Assembly (NCBI GenBank): GCA_963930775.1
Contig: OZ005698.1
Location: forward strand, 6,020,501-6,084,500
Reading direction: 5' to 3'
From: Cliona cf. orientalis
Taxonomy: Eukaryota > Porifera > Demospongiae > Clionaida > Clionaidae
DNA: 64,000 bases
The notes under the pieces were generated by a model that was not told the origin of the DNA, searched no databases, and was given only the letters and a program-made list of their open reading frames with translations. This document shows positions 1 through 10,757 of this stretch, piece after piece. Position 1 is the stretch's first letter; every line of letters begins with the position of its first letter. The position numbers and the translations under genes were made by a program.

Positions 1-106
1 TTGAGCGGGACAGTCACGATTTTGAGGCTGTTTTCACTGTCCCGCCCGACAGACACTTTCATCAAAGGAATGTCCCGACAAAGCCCAAAAGTACCACAAT
101 AACATT

Positions 107-785
107 TGTGACCCTCCACGAGGAAACCAAGCATAATGCGCGGAAAAAAATTTTTGAGTTAAGGCCACCATTACCAACTACAACCTTTGAACTATTGCTC
201 CAGCAAATTTGAAGTCTCTAGCCCGTGTAGTCATGGAGATATGAGCCAAAATATACCCGGATCGCCCGTACTAAAGTATTGCAAAAAATTGCAATGAACA
301 TTGCTACGTACGTTGCACGCGGAAGTCCGTATATTTGCCGTTCATGGTAAATACGTGGCCCCGCCCACTAAGTCAAAGAGCCAGATGGCTACCAAAATGT
401 TGGAAAGAGAGCAGCAGCCGGCGTTTCGATGGGAAAGAACGAAAAGATAAGCGTGTCTATAGATGGTTAGTATACAAAATCGAAGAAAGAAGTGACTGCA
501 GTGTATTTTCTGTGCAGCTGCCGTGCTTGCCTACCTGCAACTATGGCAACGGCTCCGTATCATGGACGATCAATGTTAGCTACACAGCCGACGTCTTTGA
601 GCCATAACTCGGTAAGTATAGCATTCTAGAAGCTACAAAGCAGATTTTTGTGTAGAGGAATGATTCCTCTATCGATCTATACCAAAAAGTGAAAAACGAT
701 AATTATCACCTTGGGCAACTATTTTCGCCTGTATCTCAGATTGATATCCAGCGCATTATGCTTGGTTTCCTCGTGGAGGGTCACA
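107..785. mobile_element. TIR element with perfect 35-bp inverted repeats
   Basis: Positions 107-141 and 751-785 are exact reverse complements over 35 bp (outer end TGTGACCCTCCACG). The 679-bp unit has no recognisable transposase; a 90-codon frame at 335-607 has no family resemblance that I see. No convincing target-site duplication is visible (flanks ATT and TTT), so the superfamily is undecided. The identity of the arms suggests a recent insertion or correction between the arms. Confidence 0.75.
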
Positions 786-1051
786 TTTTTATCATTACAA
801 ACTTGCAGAATAACACTCAGTTTTGACATTTTCTAGCCTGTAAAACGGTCCCAAACGGCCAAGATCTTTCATGATCTTCAGCTCAGTGCTGCTAAATTGA
901 CGATCCAAATTTCGACCACACCCATGAATTTCGTTTTATTAGAGAATTTGAGGTGGGCGTAGGCCGTGATGTGGGTGTGGCACATGCATAGAGCAGCATG
1001 TCCCGGCCAGTAAACTCAGGAGGTGGGCAACTGACCTCCAGCACAGTCATC

Positions 1052-2366
1052 CTCTGTCAGCTTTTCAGTGGGGTTTCCTGGAGGGTAGATCAACTGTCAC
1101 TGCTCTACTCCAAGTGTCAGACCAGTGGTTCCAGGCCTTAGAAGATGGGCATGATATATGTGCTGTCTTTTTCAATTTCCGGAAGGCCTTTGATTCTGTG
1201 CCACATGAACCCCTGATGGCCAAAATCTACTCTCTCAATCTTGACGAACGTATTAACGTATGGATTAACAACTACCTCGCCAACAGGCGTCAAGTTGTTG
1301 TCGTCAACGGGGCAGAATCCTCTGATGCGATGGTTTTGTCTGGTTCCCACAGGGCTCTGTGCTAGGCCCTTTATTGTTTCTCATCTACATAGATGATTTG
1401 CCCTGTGTGGTTCAGAGCCTCCTCTCCAAAGTTAACTTGTTTGCAGACAATATTCTCCTTTACCACCTCATATCAACTTCTATGGACTATGTTGTCCTCC
1501 AACAAGCAATTTGCCTAATTGAAGAGTGGTTGGCATCCAACTTCCTGAGTTTCAATGCTATAAAATGCAAGTACATGGTTGTATCGCGAAAACAATTTCC
1601 AATAGTTCCGCCACGTCCCTTGGAACTATTTAATACTCCAATGCAGAAAGTGGACTGCTGCAAGTACCTGGGGCTTCTGATAACCAACAACCTGACTTGG
1701 TCAGCCCATATCAATTCAATTTGCTCTAATGCCAGAAAAATTCTTGGACTAATTTACCGACGATTCTATGCTTCTTCAAACCAAGAGACACTTAAACAAC
1801 TGTATATCTCCCTGGTTAGACCACACCTCGAGTATGCTTGCCAAATTTGAGATCCACACCTTGCTAAAGATAAGAAAGTGCTGGAGGATGTCCAGAAGTT
1901 TGGCTGCAGAGTTGCTTCCCGTCAATGGGATTCGAGCTATCATGATTTACTGGAGCTTTTTGAACTCCCCACGCTGGAGGAACACAGACTTCATCTCAAA
2001 CTCGGCTTGATGTATATGATTGTTCACAATCTCTGCTACTTTCCCAGTACTCCCGAGTTTCGGAACACTTTTTCTGGTCTAAGAAACCAACATCCATTCC
2101 AGTTTGATCCACCATTTGCCCACACAAATTCTTATAAGTTTTCCTTTTTCCCCACACAATGTCAGTCTGGAATTCATTGAACAGTGAGTGTGTCGCATCT
2201 TCCACATATAAACTCTTTATTGAACAGTTAAGAAGTATGTAATTTTTTTCTGTAGTATGCTATAATATATATATTTATTGTCACTTAATTTTTGGGTGCA
2301 CTTAACATTAGTATGTATGCTATTGTGTATCCGTTGCTGAGAATGCATAAAGTATTATAAACAAAT
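1052..2366 (+). pseudogene. Dead CR1/jockey-like LINE, reverse transcriptase fragment
   Basis: The translated pieces line up, in order, with the better-preserved copy on the minus strand at 10928-12223: EGRSTVTALL, then the palm motif AVFFNFRKAFDSVPH, then LGPLLFLIYIDDLP, then KYLGLLITNNLTWSAHI, then the C-terminal thumb region. The reading frame breaks near 1350, near 1850 and again after 2000. The catalytic FADD box reads FADN (about 1440-1455), so a metal-binding aspartate is lost. The endonuclease domain and fingers are absent (5' truncation). The 3' end GCATAAAGTATTATA at about 2346 matches the tail of the 10.8-kb copy, which fixes the element's end near 2366. This is an inactive fossil. 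Confidence 0.85.
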
Positions 2367-2391
2367 TATACACTAAGTAGAAATTACACAC

Positions 2392-2664
2392 CAGGGGCGT
2401 ACCTTAGTTGTTTCCTCGTTGCCCGGAAACCCCCCTTGGCAGTCAGATTCAGCATTATCTTAGTATGACTTAGCTGCTATAGGAAACCCCCTTGGTTTCC
2501 AGACTCCATCTGCAGGCACTAAAATCTCCAGGGGCGTACCTTAGTTGTTTCCTCGTTGCCCGGAAACCCCCCTTGGCAGTCAGATTCAGCATTATCTTAG
2601 TATGACTTAGCTGCTATAGGAAACCCCCTTGGTTTCCAGACTCCATCTGCAGGCACTAAAATCT
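2392..2664. repeat. 137-bp tandem duplication inside the MITE
   Basis: The first 137 bp of the element (from CCAGGGGCG at 2391) is repeated at once from 2528 with essentially no changes. The outer TIR is therefore present twice on the left and once on the right, which points to a very recent slippage or unequal event. Confidence 0.85.
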
Positions 2665-2881
2665 CTTAAAACTTAGCTTAGAACTCTCCTCTGGTGTTTT
2701 TCCTTGTGTTTCTTTGCTAAAATCTTCGAGAATCTGACAAACTGTTACTAAAACATGCTAAACGGCGATCGTTAATTAGAGGGCGTGGCCCCAAAAGTGG
2801 GCGTGGTCGCTCAATTTTTCGCGCGCGCTTCGCGCGCAACTACTTAGAAACCCCCTGTATTAAATCCTGGGTACGCCCCTG
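2392..2881. mobile_element. MITE with CAGGGGCGTA termini, 5-bp TSD
   Basis: The ends CAGGGGCGTACC and GGTACGCCCCTG are inverted, and CACAC is duplicated at 2387-2391 and 2882-2886. The CAG...CTG ends resemble hAT-like non-autonomous elements, but hAT duplications are usually 8 bp, so the superfamily is tentative. It interrupts a CACACTAAGTAG module end. A GCGCGCGCTTCGCGCGC hairpin lies near the right end, as in the relative at 51515-51881. Confidence 0.8.
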
Positions 2882-2883
2882 CA

Positions 2884-3288
2884 CACTAAGTAGATAAATA
2901 AAAAGAATGAAAATTCACGGGGAGTTTGGGAGTACTTGGGAAGATAATTTTTATATGGGCACGCAGAATGGGTCGAAACTAGAGATTTGACCTTGGGGAA
3001 TTTTGATTCATGCCTTATAATTAAAGTTACGGCGCTTTAAAGTTTTCCCATGTGTTTGTACAGGGAAGCCATGCGTTTGCAATGTTTTCCGCCCACGCGC
3101 TACGTGAAAAACGGGGAATACCCGTGGTGTGCGTTATTTAGAAAAGTTTTCAAAATTGGAGTATACGTTGTTTGCTTGCTTTGTATAGCTCTACTGTACA
3201 TTCTAGGTTGTTTACTTGCTTTGTATGGCTCTACTGTGCATCCTAGGTGTATTCTGTGGTTTTCTGGACAATTTTTTTCTGCTTAGTG
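2884..3288. mobile_element. CACTAAGTAG module 1
   Basis: A 405-bp unit runs from CACTAAGTAG to CTGCTTAGTG. Its body (GGGAGTACTTGGGAAGAT, GGCACGCAGAATGGGTCG, AAAGTTACGGCGCTTTAAAG) is shared with the modules at 3308, 4109, 7590, 41589 and 41993. CACTA-like ends suggest a CMC/EnSpm-type non-autonomous element. No transposase is present. Confidence 0.7.
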
Positions 3289-3307
3289 TGCACGCTAGCT
3301 TGTTATA

Positions 3308-4088
3308 CACTAAGTAGAAAAAAATATAGAACAGGGAGGTTGGGAGCATCTGGGGCCAAAATTTTTGCACGGGCACGCAGAATGGGTCGAAACTAGAGAT
3401 TTGACCTTGGGGAATTTTGATTCACGCCTTAGAATTAAAGTTACAGCCCTTTTAAGTATCCCCATATGTTTGTATAGGAAGCCACGCAGTTGCAATGTTT
3501 GAATCCCGGTGTGCGTTATTTAGAAAATCGCTAGGCCAGTACATGCATAGACTACCATGCAGCTGATATTGTATCCAGAGGCTTGCTGAATGGATGAAGA
3601 ATCAGCCACAACAGTAGCTCTCCCATTTTTTGCTGAGGGGTAGGTGGGGTAATACAGCTATAGTTTTACATTATGCATGCATGGATGTGTGGGAAAGTAC
3701 ATGGAGTTGAGAAACATAAGGCCATATAAAATAACTTACTTGATTCTCATCCCCACCCGTCCCAATTTTTACAGGCCGCCTCTATGAATTTTATTGCTAT
3801 CGCGCGTGCGCAGTAGCGACCCTTTACCAAATAATATTATCTCGAAAATATGCTCCAGATACTGCTCTTTCTAGTGTCCTGATGAGTAAAAAATAAAAAT
3901 AAAATGTCTCCTCCCGCCCCTATTTTTTGGAAAAAGGTGGATGAGTGCTTTTCTCCTAGCCTTGTGTGTGTGCTGTGGTGATTTTGAGTACTAGTAGCAT
4001 GTAACGTGTTGCAGGGGCCACTGGTACTGAGCCTCAATTATGGCATTCCACCAATATTTTGTGGTGTTTTATTTTTTTCTGCTTAGTG
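3308..4088. mobile_element. CACTAAGTAG module 2
   Basis: It starts 20 bp after module 1 ends; the linker contains AGCTTGTTATA. The left 220 bp follow the family. From about 3500 (CCCGGTGTGCGTTATTTAG) through 3630 the sequence is nearly the same as 7796-7917, and the right end TTTTTTTCTGCTTAGTG is at 4072-4088. No coding capacity is visible. Confidence 0.65.
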
Positions 4089-5572
4089 TATCGGCTTGCT
4101 TGATTAAACAGTAAGTAGAAAAAAATATAAAAAAATAATTCACAGGGGGGTTGAGAGCACCTAGCACTACTGGAAAATGCTGTAGGAAATGTGTTTTGAA
4201 AGTATATGAATTTTCCACAGATCAGGGGTAATTCTAATAGTAGGAATTGTAGTGGAGAAGTGTGCGAAATTATGCGCGCGTTTTTCTTGGGAAACCATTG
4301 CGATACCACTGGAAAAGTATGATAATACTGTTGAAATTACCCTGTTGGTTTTATATCTATTCTTGGGTATTGTTGGAAAATATATTGTAATTCAATTGGA
4401 AATCACGGTTTAGATATGTTAAAAACGTGTTATAATAATATTGGAAATAAAATGATAATCACTAAATAAAAATAATATAATATTAATGATCACAAGGAAA
4501 ATAATGATATACATAGATCATAATATTATTATAATAGTGATGAAGTGAAAAGAATCATGAATAATAATAATATTATAATGAATGAAGTGATAAGGATTAA
4601 ATAAAGAATATATTGAGCATGCATTGTGATGGATAAAATTTTAATATACATGTACATGTCATAATATATTATAGATATTATTATAGCAATTCATGATCAA
4701 GTTAATTATTAACCTTATTCGTTGTAAATGAGGCGATCCACCTGGGTGGGATTGGCCCTCCGGCTCCTGGTCTTCACGGCCAGTCATTCCCTTTAATATA
4801 ATATTCTGTATACATACCTGCAAATTGGTTAGAATACATAATTATTATTTATTATTAGTAATGTCATATAATATTAAAAGTGTACGACTTACCATTAATT
4901 TTCATCAGGGACTTGATAAAATTAATGTTGTAGATCCCAGGACTACTCCCTTGGGCACAGTGTCACTATAGAAATTTTAGAAATATACCTATCAATAACT
5001 GCAAGTACATGTGTACACTCACCCACTTAAAATTAGCGTTTCCGGACGATCGACCTGTGGCAATATAAAAGCAGCCATAACTTGGCAATGGAATTAGCTA
5101 TGAACAGGAAACACAAACTACGAGTTAGCTGAGTGAATGGCCTTTCTTCTGAACCTTGAATCAAGCTAATCGGTTTACCACATGCTTTGCGATTTTGATT
5201 TTTAGCTCTATGGAAATTTGTATGTAAAAATCTATTTTAGTGCGTAACTCGAACAAGCTTTGTCCTTTCAATAAGAAACATCCAGCGCTGAATAGGCCTC
5301 ATCGAGAGGAAGCTATTGACACCTTAACCGTATGAATTGCTATTGCCGCCACTTTGTGATATCGAGCCGAAAAATCCGGCGTCCGGAATCGCTACTATAA
5401 TTAACATTAATTTTAGTTGTAGTACTACCCCATATGTGCAAACTTAGCTACACAATCTCAATCATAATTAGTGCAAATTCGTACAGATACGCACAAGGGT
5501 TGTCCCGAAGGGCATGATTCACATCCACATACACACGCGTCCATTTGCACACGCACACATACACAAACTAAC

Positions 5573-5664
5573 TTCAAGTTAGTGGAGTTGGAAAGGGTTG
5601 ATTCCTCCACCTCTGGTGATGGGTCGACTGCTTCTGAACTCAAAGGACCGGCGTCGCTCGCCAT
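5573..5664 (-). CDS. Possible first exon inside the CACTA element
   Basis: The ATG at 5664 has a strong context (GGAGATGGCG) and opens MASDAGPLSSEAVDPSPEVE..., an acidic Ser/Pro-rich N-terminus, followed by a possible donor GTTAGT at 5572. No downstream exon or transposase domain could be joined to it. It may be a leftover of the autonomous element's gene or a chance frame. Confidence 0.25.
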
Positions 5665-6014
5665 CTCCTGCAGCTAAGATCTTAACGTGTCAGGATTTCC
5701 TCGAACCAGCTTCTACAAAACTCCATCCATCACCGTCTTCTTGGTTCTGTACTGACATCTATTTTGAGACAAACTTTTATAGTCCAAATGCACCTGTAAG
5801 TCAGTAGCATATTCAATAAATGATCAACACCTTTGACAATTGCAGTTCAGCTAATACGAACTGTATGCGTATTAAAACGATCCAAAGCCCAGCAGTCTCT
5901 ATGGCCATTGATGTTCTTACTGGGACCACCAAGCCGAACAGGAGGCGTCTTCACGAATAGTATTCTCGGTTGGTGCTTGGGCGTATTTTGGCTTAAACTC
6001 TCGCTCGCTTCTTA

Positions 6015-6382
6015 GGCCATACCAAGTTAATTTTTTGTTTCTCGGATTCGGCGGGTCTGTTTTTGGCTGATTTGAAAAAAAAATAAAAAAATTTTAATTA
6101 ACATTCCTCACATTATGATAGTGACAGGCCAGGAGTACTTTTCAAAAAGAGCACTCTTGGTCTACTACTGATAGTGCTATAAGCTACACGATCATCAAAA
6201 CTGCTCGAGAATACAAGTATTCACTACTAAAATGATAGCTGGCTGTCTGTGGACTGGTGATGCTCACGATTTACTAGGCCACACCTCCTGTTAATTAGTT
6301 TTTTTTTATTTTCATGCCGACCACCCTGGTCTGTTTCCAGCTCCTGTTTGTCCGAGAAACAAAACATCAAATTGGTATGGCC
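6015..6382. mobile_element. PIF/Harbinger-like MITE, TTA duplication
   Basis: The TIR GGCCATACCAA / TTGGTATGGCC extends inward with TTTTGTTTCTCGGA-like arms. TTA is duplicated at 6012-6014 and 6383-6385. The 368-bp unit is nested in the 4165-7271 element. A similar right arm (CCCGAGAAACAGAACATTA ... GTGGCCTA) at about 8665-8695 is a stray fragment of the same family. Confidence 0.85.
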
Positions 6383-6784
6383 TTAGTGTGGCGAGCGAGA
6401 GAGGGTTTAGCTCGCTAGACTATAGTTAGCTATCCTTGAGGCTACATTCTTCACGATAAACATGACCGTGTAAATCTAACAATACTTAGTTTCTGTGTAT
6501 AATTTTATAAAGCATCCCGGCACCGCTGCCAGTGCATGCATACGTGATTTGTAGCTTACCTCCTGCCTGAACTCTAAGTTTGCAGACAAACCCGAATCGA
6601 TCCTCCTTTCCTCAGGTACTCATTTTCAATGTGTAGATCTCCACTACTCAAGGCCTTCCTTATAGAGAGCCCGGCATGTTTGACACAATAGATTTTGAAT
6701 ATTGCTGACTCAGCTTGGATCACATGCCTTGCACATGCACTACTTTTCAACACTTTTGCAATACAATTCACACATTATTATTGA

Positions 6785-7140
6785 ATTTAAATGTTTCCAA
6801 CACTTAATAACTATTTCCTATACGATTCTCACACTCTAGAAAATTCCTATACATGAACTCGGAATGATATTTTTCCAACACTCAAAAATTTTGGTTGCTT
6901 TTCCAACACCGTGGTAATTCCTACATGAACTCGGAATGATATTTTTCCAACACTCAAAAATTTTGGTTGCTTTTCCAACACCGTGGTAAAACACGCACTC
7001 TTTCGAATTCCAACACTGATAACATTTCTGATACAAATCAGATGTAGCTGAATCTTATTTCCTATACGATTCTCACACTCTCAAATATTCCTACATGAAC
7101 ATCAATTATTTCCTATATGATTCTCATACTCTCTAAAATT
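6785..7140. repeat. Sub-terminal repeats of the CACTA element
   Basis: A ~70-bp block with TGAACTCGGAATGATATTTT and CAACACTCAAAAATTTTGG occurs twice back to back (6855-6925 and 6932-6990). CCTATACGATTCTCACACTC recurs at 6818, 7060 and, diverged, 7110. These resemble transposase-binding sub-terminal repeats. Confidence 0.7.
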
Positions 7141-7589
7141 TCCAACATGAACTCAGGATAGCATGTTGGAAAACATCCGTGTTTAATACAATTTTCAGAT
7201 ACAATGTCATCAATGTTAACACTTTTTCAACACTATTATTATAATTTTCCAATAAACTATATCCAGTAGTGTAGGTGCATAATTTTTATATGGGCACGCA
7301 GAATGGGTCGAAACTAGAGATTTGACCTTAGGGAATTTTGATTCACGCCTTAGCATTAAAGTTACGGCCCTTTGAAGTTTCCACATATGTTAGTACAGGG
7401 AAGCCATGCATTTGCAATGTTTCCGCCCACGCGCACACATAAACGTGACGACCTTTACCAACTTTTTGACAAAATTGAAATTTGGGCTGCCTGCTTGCAT
7501 TGTATGGTTCCACTATGCACCCAGCTCGATTATATGGTGGTTTTTGGACAAATATTTTTTCTGCTTAGTGTTCAGGTCGCCTTGTTACA

Positions 7590-7918
7590 CACTAAGTAGA
7601 AAAAAAGACAAAATTAATTCATGGAGGGATTGGGAGCACTTGGGAATGTATTTTTTACATAGGCACGCAGAATGGGTCGAAAAACGAGATTTGACATGAG
7701 AAAATTTTGATTCACGCCTTAGAATTAAAGTTACGGCCCTTTAAAGTTCACCCATATGTTTGTATAGAGAAGCCATGTCTTTGCAATGTTTTGAGTCCCG
7801 GTGTGCGTTATTTAGAAAATCGCTAGGCCAGTACATGCATAGGCTACCATGCAGCTGGTATTGTATCCAGAGGCTTGCTGAATGGATGAAGAATCAGCCA
7901 CAACAGTAGCTCTCCCGT
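7590..7918. mobile_element. CACTAAGTAG module 4, right end missing
   Basis: It begins after linker TTCAGGTCGCCTTGTTACA. Over about 320 bp it is nearly the same as 3308-3630, including AATCGCTAGGCCAGTACATG, and then stops at GTAGCTCTCCC, the same point where similarity to module 2 ends. Confidence 0.65.
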
Positions 7919-8867
7919 GCACACCTATATGTTACATAATATTATGGTTAGTCTGAGCCTTAATTCTTCTCAGAACAGAAGGATGGCTTCAGTTGGAACA
8001 TCTGCACTAGCTATATTAAAATACTGCCATAGATCAGAGGCGGCTGAGAGTAGTTCAGTTTGGGGGGCAAAGTTAGTCAAATAAGACATTCACAAGCTTG
8101 ATACAGTGTCAACATAATAATATTATAATAATATACAATGTCATACTATATTACTAGCTACAATAATAGCTAGCTAGTAGCCTTCCACTTTGGGAGGGCG
8201 GTTGCCCCTATATACATGTAGTAGCTACCCCTCCTGTTCTGCCTCCCCTGTAGTTCTATAGGTAAGCTGCATGAGGGTGGATCGGGTTATAAGTAGTGCA
8301 TGGAACTGACCACCCATTTACATTCCATGCATTCTGGTATAATACTGCTGAGTAATGTATAGACCCTACACCCATGTGGGGATTTAAGTACGGTATATTA
8401 ATTTTAATACCATAATTCTCATACTGTAGCATGCAGACTATCCACAAGGAGATTATTTCAGAATTTAACCTCTCAAAATATAAAATTTCAAAGATCTTGG
8501 CATACTCTTGGCATTTCAGAGAAAACTTTCGTTAGTCACAAGTTTGAGGTCAGAGGTCAGGTTTAATTACGTTCTGAGCATGCGCAATAGGTTTTCCGAG
8601 ATAAGACTTGATTACTGACCTAGGACAAACCGGCCTACCGACCCTATCCTTAGGAAAGGTCAGCCCGAGAAACAGAACATTAAATTAAAGTGGCCTACTA
8701 GGAGTGTGGCAGCTAAGCCGCTAAAGTTACAGGAATCTAGCCGACTTTTTATACTGTTTGATCAAACAAATCTCCTCCATTCCAATCCATCAGAGGATTC
8801 TCAAGAGTGCAGCTTATGATCCACTGAAAAAAACCATGCATGCACTTCCTCTTAAGCTAGCTATAAT
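7919..8867. other. Non-coding stretch, no gene seen
   Basis: AT-rich sequence. The only recognisable item is the Harbinger-type right arm near 8665-8695. No frame with domain-like content on either strand. Confidence 0.6.
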
Positions 8868-9226
8868 GGGCTATTCCAATATATAAAGATACACCCCCAC
8901 GGAAGACTAAATTTTGATTTATCCCCTCAGGAAGCCTAATTATTGACTTTAACCATCAAGAACCAATTAAAAAGACGACTTGACCCCTCCAAGACTCATT
9001 AAAATGCAACAAGATGCAGTGTCATTTGCATGATAACCCCCTGGATTCAGTATTGTCTTCATGGTAACCATCTAGATTTCATTAAAATTGGGTACTTACC
9101 CATCAAGATTTCATTAAAAACCTATTTTTACCCGTCAAGAACTCATTAAAATGGCATAAATTTAGACCCCTCAGAAGTAATTATGGCTCTTCCGTGGGGG
9201 TGTATCACTATTTAATGGAAAAGCCC
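8868..9226. mobile_element. MITE with internal CATTAAAA repeats
   Basis: The inverted ends GGGCTATTCC and GGAAAAGCCC continue inward as TACACCCCCACGGAAGA and TCTTCCGTGGGGGTGTA. AAT flanks both sides (8865-8867, 9227-9229). The interior has about six degenerate copies of a CCC-TCAAGA-CATTAAAA unit spaced 40-60 bp apart. Confidence 0.75.
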
Positions 9227-9349
9227 AATAATTATTATTATAGCTAGCTGGTCTGGAGTTCTTGATCATTTGCAAGGCAGTGAAGTGTGTACTCTATGTA
9301 ATTTGTTGATCTACAGAAGGCTTTCAAGTGAGATTATAGCTGAGATAAT

Positions 9350-9670
9350 TAACCCTCGGCGCATGCGCGAGGGTTATGGTAGTTGGTTTGTCTGTCTGTC
9401 TGTCTGTCTGTTACCACGCTAGCTGCTACATACCTCGTTTGCGAGTCCAATATGCGGTATTGCAAGGTTCCTTATGGCGTTCACAATTCATGATTTGTGT
9501 GGATTTCTCCGATAACGCTTTGTTCGCCAGTTTTGGCGTCATTTTCCGATTCTAAGCTTCTTGACTTTGCCCGAGCTAGCGATAGCATGACTTAACGTAT
9601 AATAGGTTGCGCGCTATATACGGTATGTACGTCTATATAACCCTCAGCGCATGCGCGGTTGCATCAATAT
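9350..9670. repeat. AACCCTC hairpin plus (GTCT)n repeat
   Basis: AACCCTCGGCGCATGCGC followed by GAGGGTTA forms a short hairpin at 9353-9376. A GTCT microsatellite follows at about 9391-9412, and a second, partial AACCCTCAGCGCATGCGC lies at 9641. Relatives with (GTCC)n are at 21158, 40624 and 54437. Hairpin plus central tetranucleotide repeat recalls Helentron-type or pearl-like non-autonomous elements (inference). Confidence 0.6.
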
Positions 9671-10291
9671 CGCCGCTCAGTCCACCAGCAAGCGTTTGAC
9701 GATCGTGGCTTCTTTTCAATTCTAAGGCTTAGCTGCCTGTATTCTTGTGGTACCCTTTGACTCTCTGGCTTGTATATGCATGCATAGAATTACAGTGCTT
9801 GAAACCAAGTGAGTAGCGATAATATTGGACATGCAATATTGCTCAGTGTACTTCAGTCTTGTGCCAAGGCTTTGCATTATAGTCCTTCAAGTTAAGATGT
9901 AGCTAGCTAAGTCCCCAAGAATTGGAGGTTGGGCTACAGTGAGGGAAGTTGAGTTGACATCGACACCACTGTGACAGTGTCGAGTTCGATACAACACGCT
10001 ATAGGGTTGTTGCTGCTATGACTCAGAGCTGTTGAACCGTCTTGATGATAACACTGCTGTGCAAGTATAACATTAGCCTCATCCCTGTCTCACCCTGGCC
10101 CCAACCCTTTTAAATTAGCTATATGGCTACCCCCTTTTCTGCATGCAACTGTTGAATTGAATCATGTAGCTAGCTAATGCCATGCAGCGCCCCGAGGGTT
10201 TTGTGCTCGAGAGAGCTATAGTTTTTGCCAGCATGCATGTATACCCCATAAGTGCCTTTTGGATGACTCATGCATGGCCTGGATTATGCAG

Positions 10292-10576
10292 AAGGATGAT
10301 ATTGTGCAGCAGCCACAGTTCCCACCTACAGTTTGGACACAAATGGGATTCAAATTTGCCAATATGAATTTTACAGAAGACATGGTATGTTCATGGGAAA
10401 GTATCTAGTTTAGAATTACTTTTCAACTGTTATGCACAGAGATCGAAGCAGCCATCAACCTCCCAGTAGTGAGAGACTACCACTACAGCAACAGCCTCCA
10501 AGAAGCAGTGTGGCTACCCCCAGAACTACACAGCATCAGCTGAGCTCTTCTACTGCTGGACAACAAACAAAACTTG
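10292..10576 (+). CDS. Two candidate exons of unknown function
   Basis: Exon a (10292-10384) lies between TTATGCAG and a GTATGT donor and is open for 31 codons (KDDIVQQPQFPPTVWTQMGF...). Exon b (10440 or 10442 to 10576) follows a CACAG acceptor and ends at a GTAGGC donor. It is open in two frames: one is Ser/Gln/Pro-rich (DRSSHQPPSSERLPLQQQPP...), the other (IEAAINLPVVRDYHYSNS...) keeps exon a's phase only if the second of two AGs is the acceptor, and then stops inside the exon. I recognise no domain. They lie upstream of the death-domain exon on the same strand with a LINE between, so they could belong to that gene. Confidence 0.35.
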
Positions 10577-10757
10577 GTAGGCAGTCACATCTGATTCATG
10601 CATACACGTGGTGCACATAATACTATTATTATGATGTTGCATTGCATACACTATAATACAATGTCATGGGAATACCTTCTCGGTATTGTTAAAGACTTAA
10701 GGCATGTGGCATGTTAAATTTCATGTATCTTGTGGGCATAAGCTCGTTAGCATTAAA

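Larger units (their letters stand above)
4165..7271. mobile_element. 3.1-kb CACTA (EnSpm/CMC)-like element
   Basis: The ends CACTACTGGA and ATCCAGTAGTG are inverted, and TAG is duplicated at 4162-4164 and 7272-7274, the 3-bp duplication expected of CACTA elements. Sub-terminal short repeats are plentiful: GTTGGAAA-type words in 4300-4400 and TTCCAACAC-type words in 6740-7250, another CACTA hallmark. No full transposase is readable, so it is probably non-autonomous. One possible first exon is at 5573-5664 (minus), and a Harbinger MITE is nested at 6015-6382. Confidence 0.85.
4109..7570. mobile_element. CACTAAGTAG module 3, split by a CACTA element
   Basis: The left end is a diverged CAGTAAGTAGAAAAAAAT at 4109 and the right end is TTTTTTCTGCTTAGTG at 7555-7570. 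Removing 4165-7271 plus one TAG copy restores a normal ~360-bp module (GAGAGCACCTAG followed by GTGCATAATTTT), so the 3.1-kb element inserted later. Confidence 0.7.

Noticed and set aside
4625-4720. AT-rich palindromic stretch as a replication origin
   Set aside because: It lies inside a CACTA-like element; AT richness alone is no evidence.
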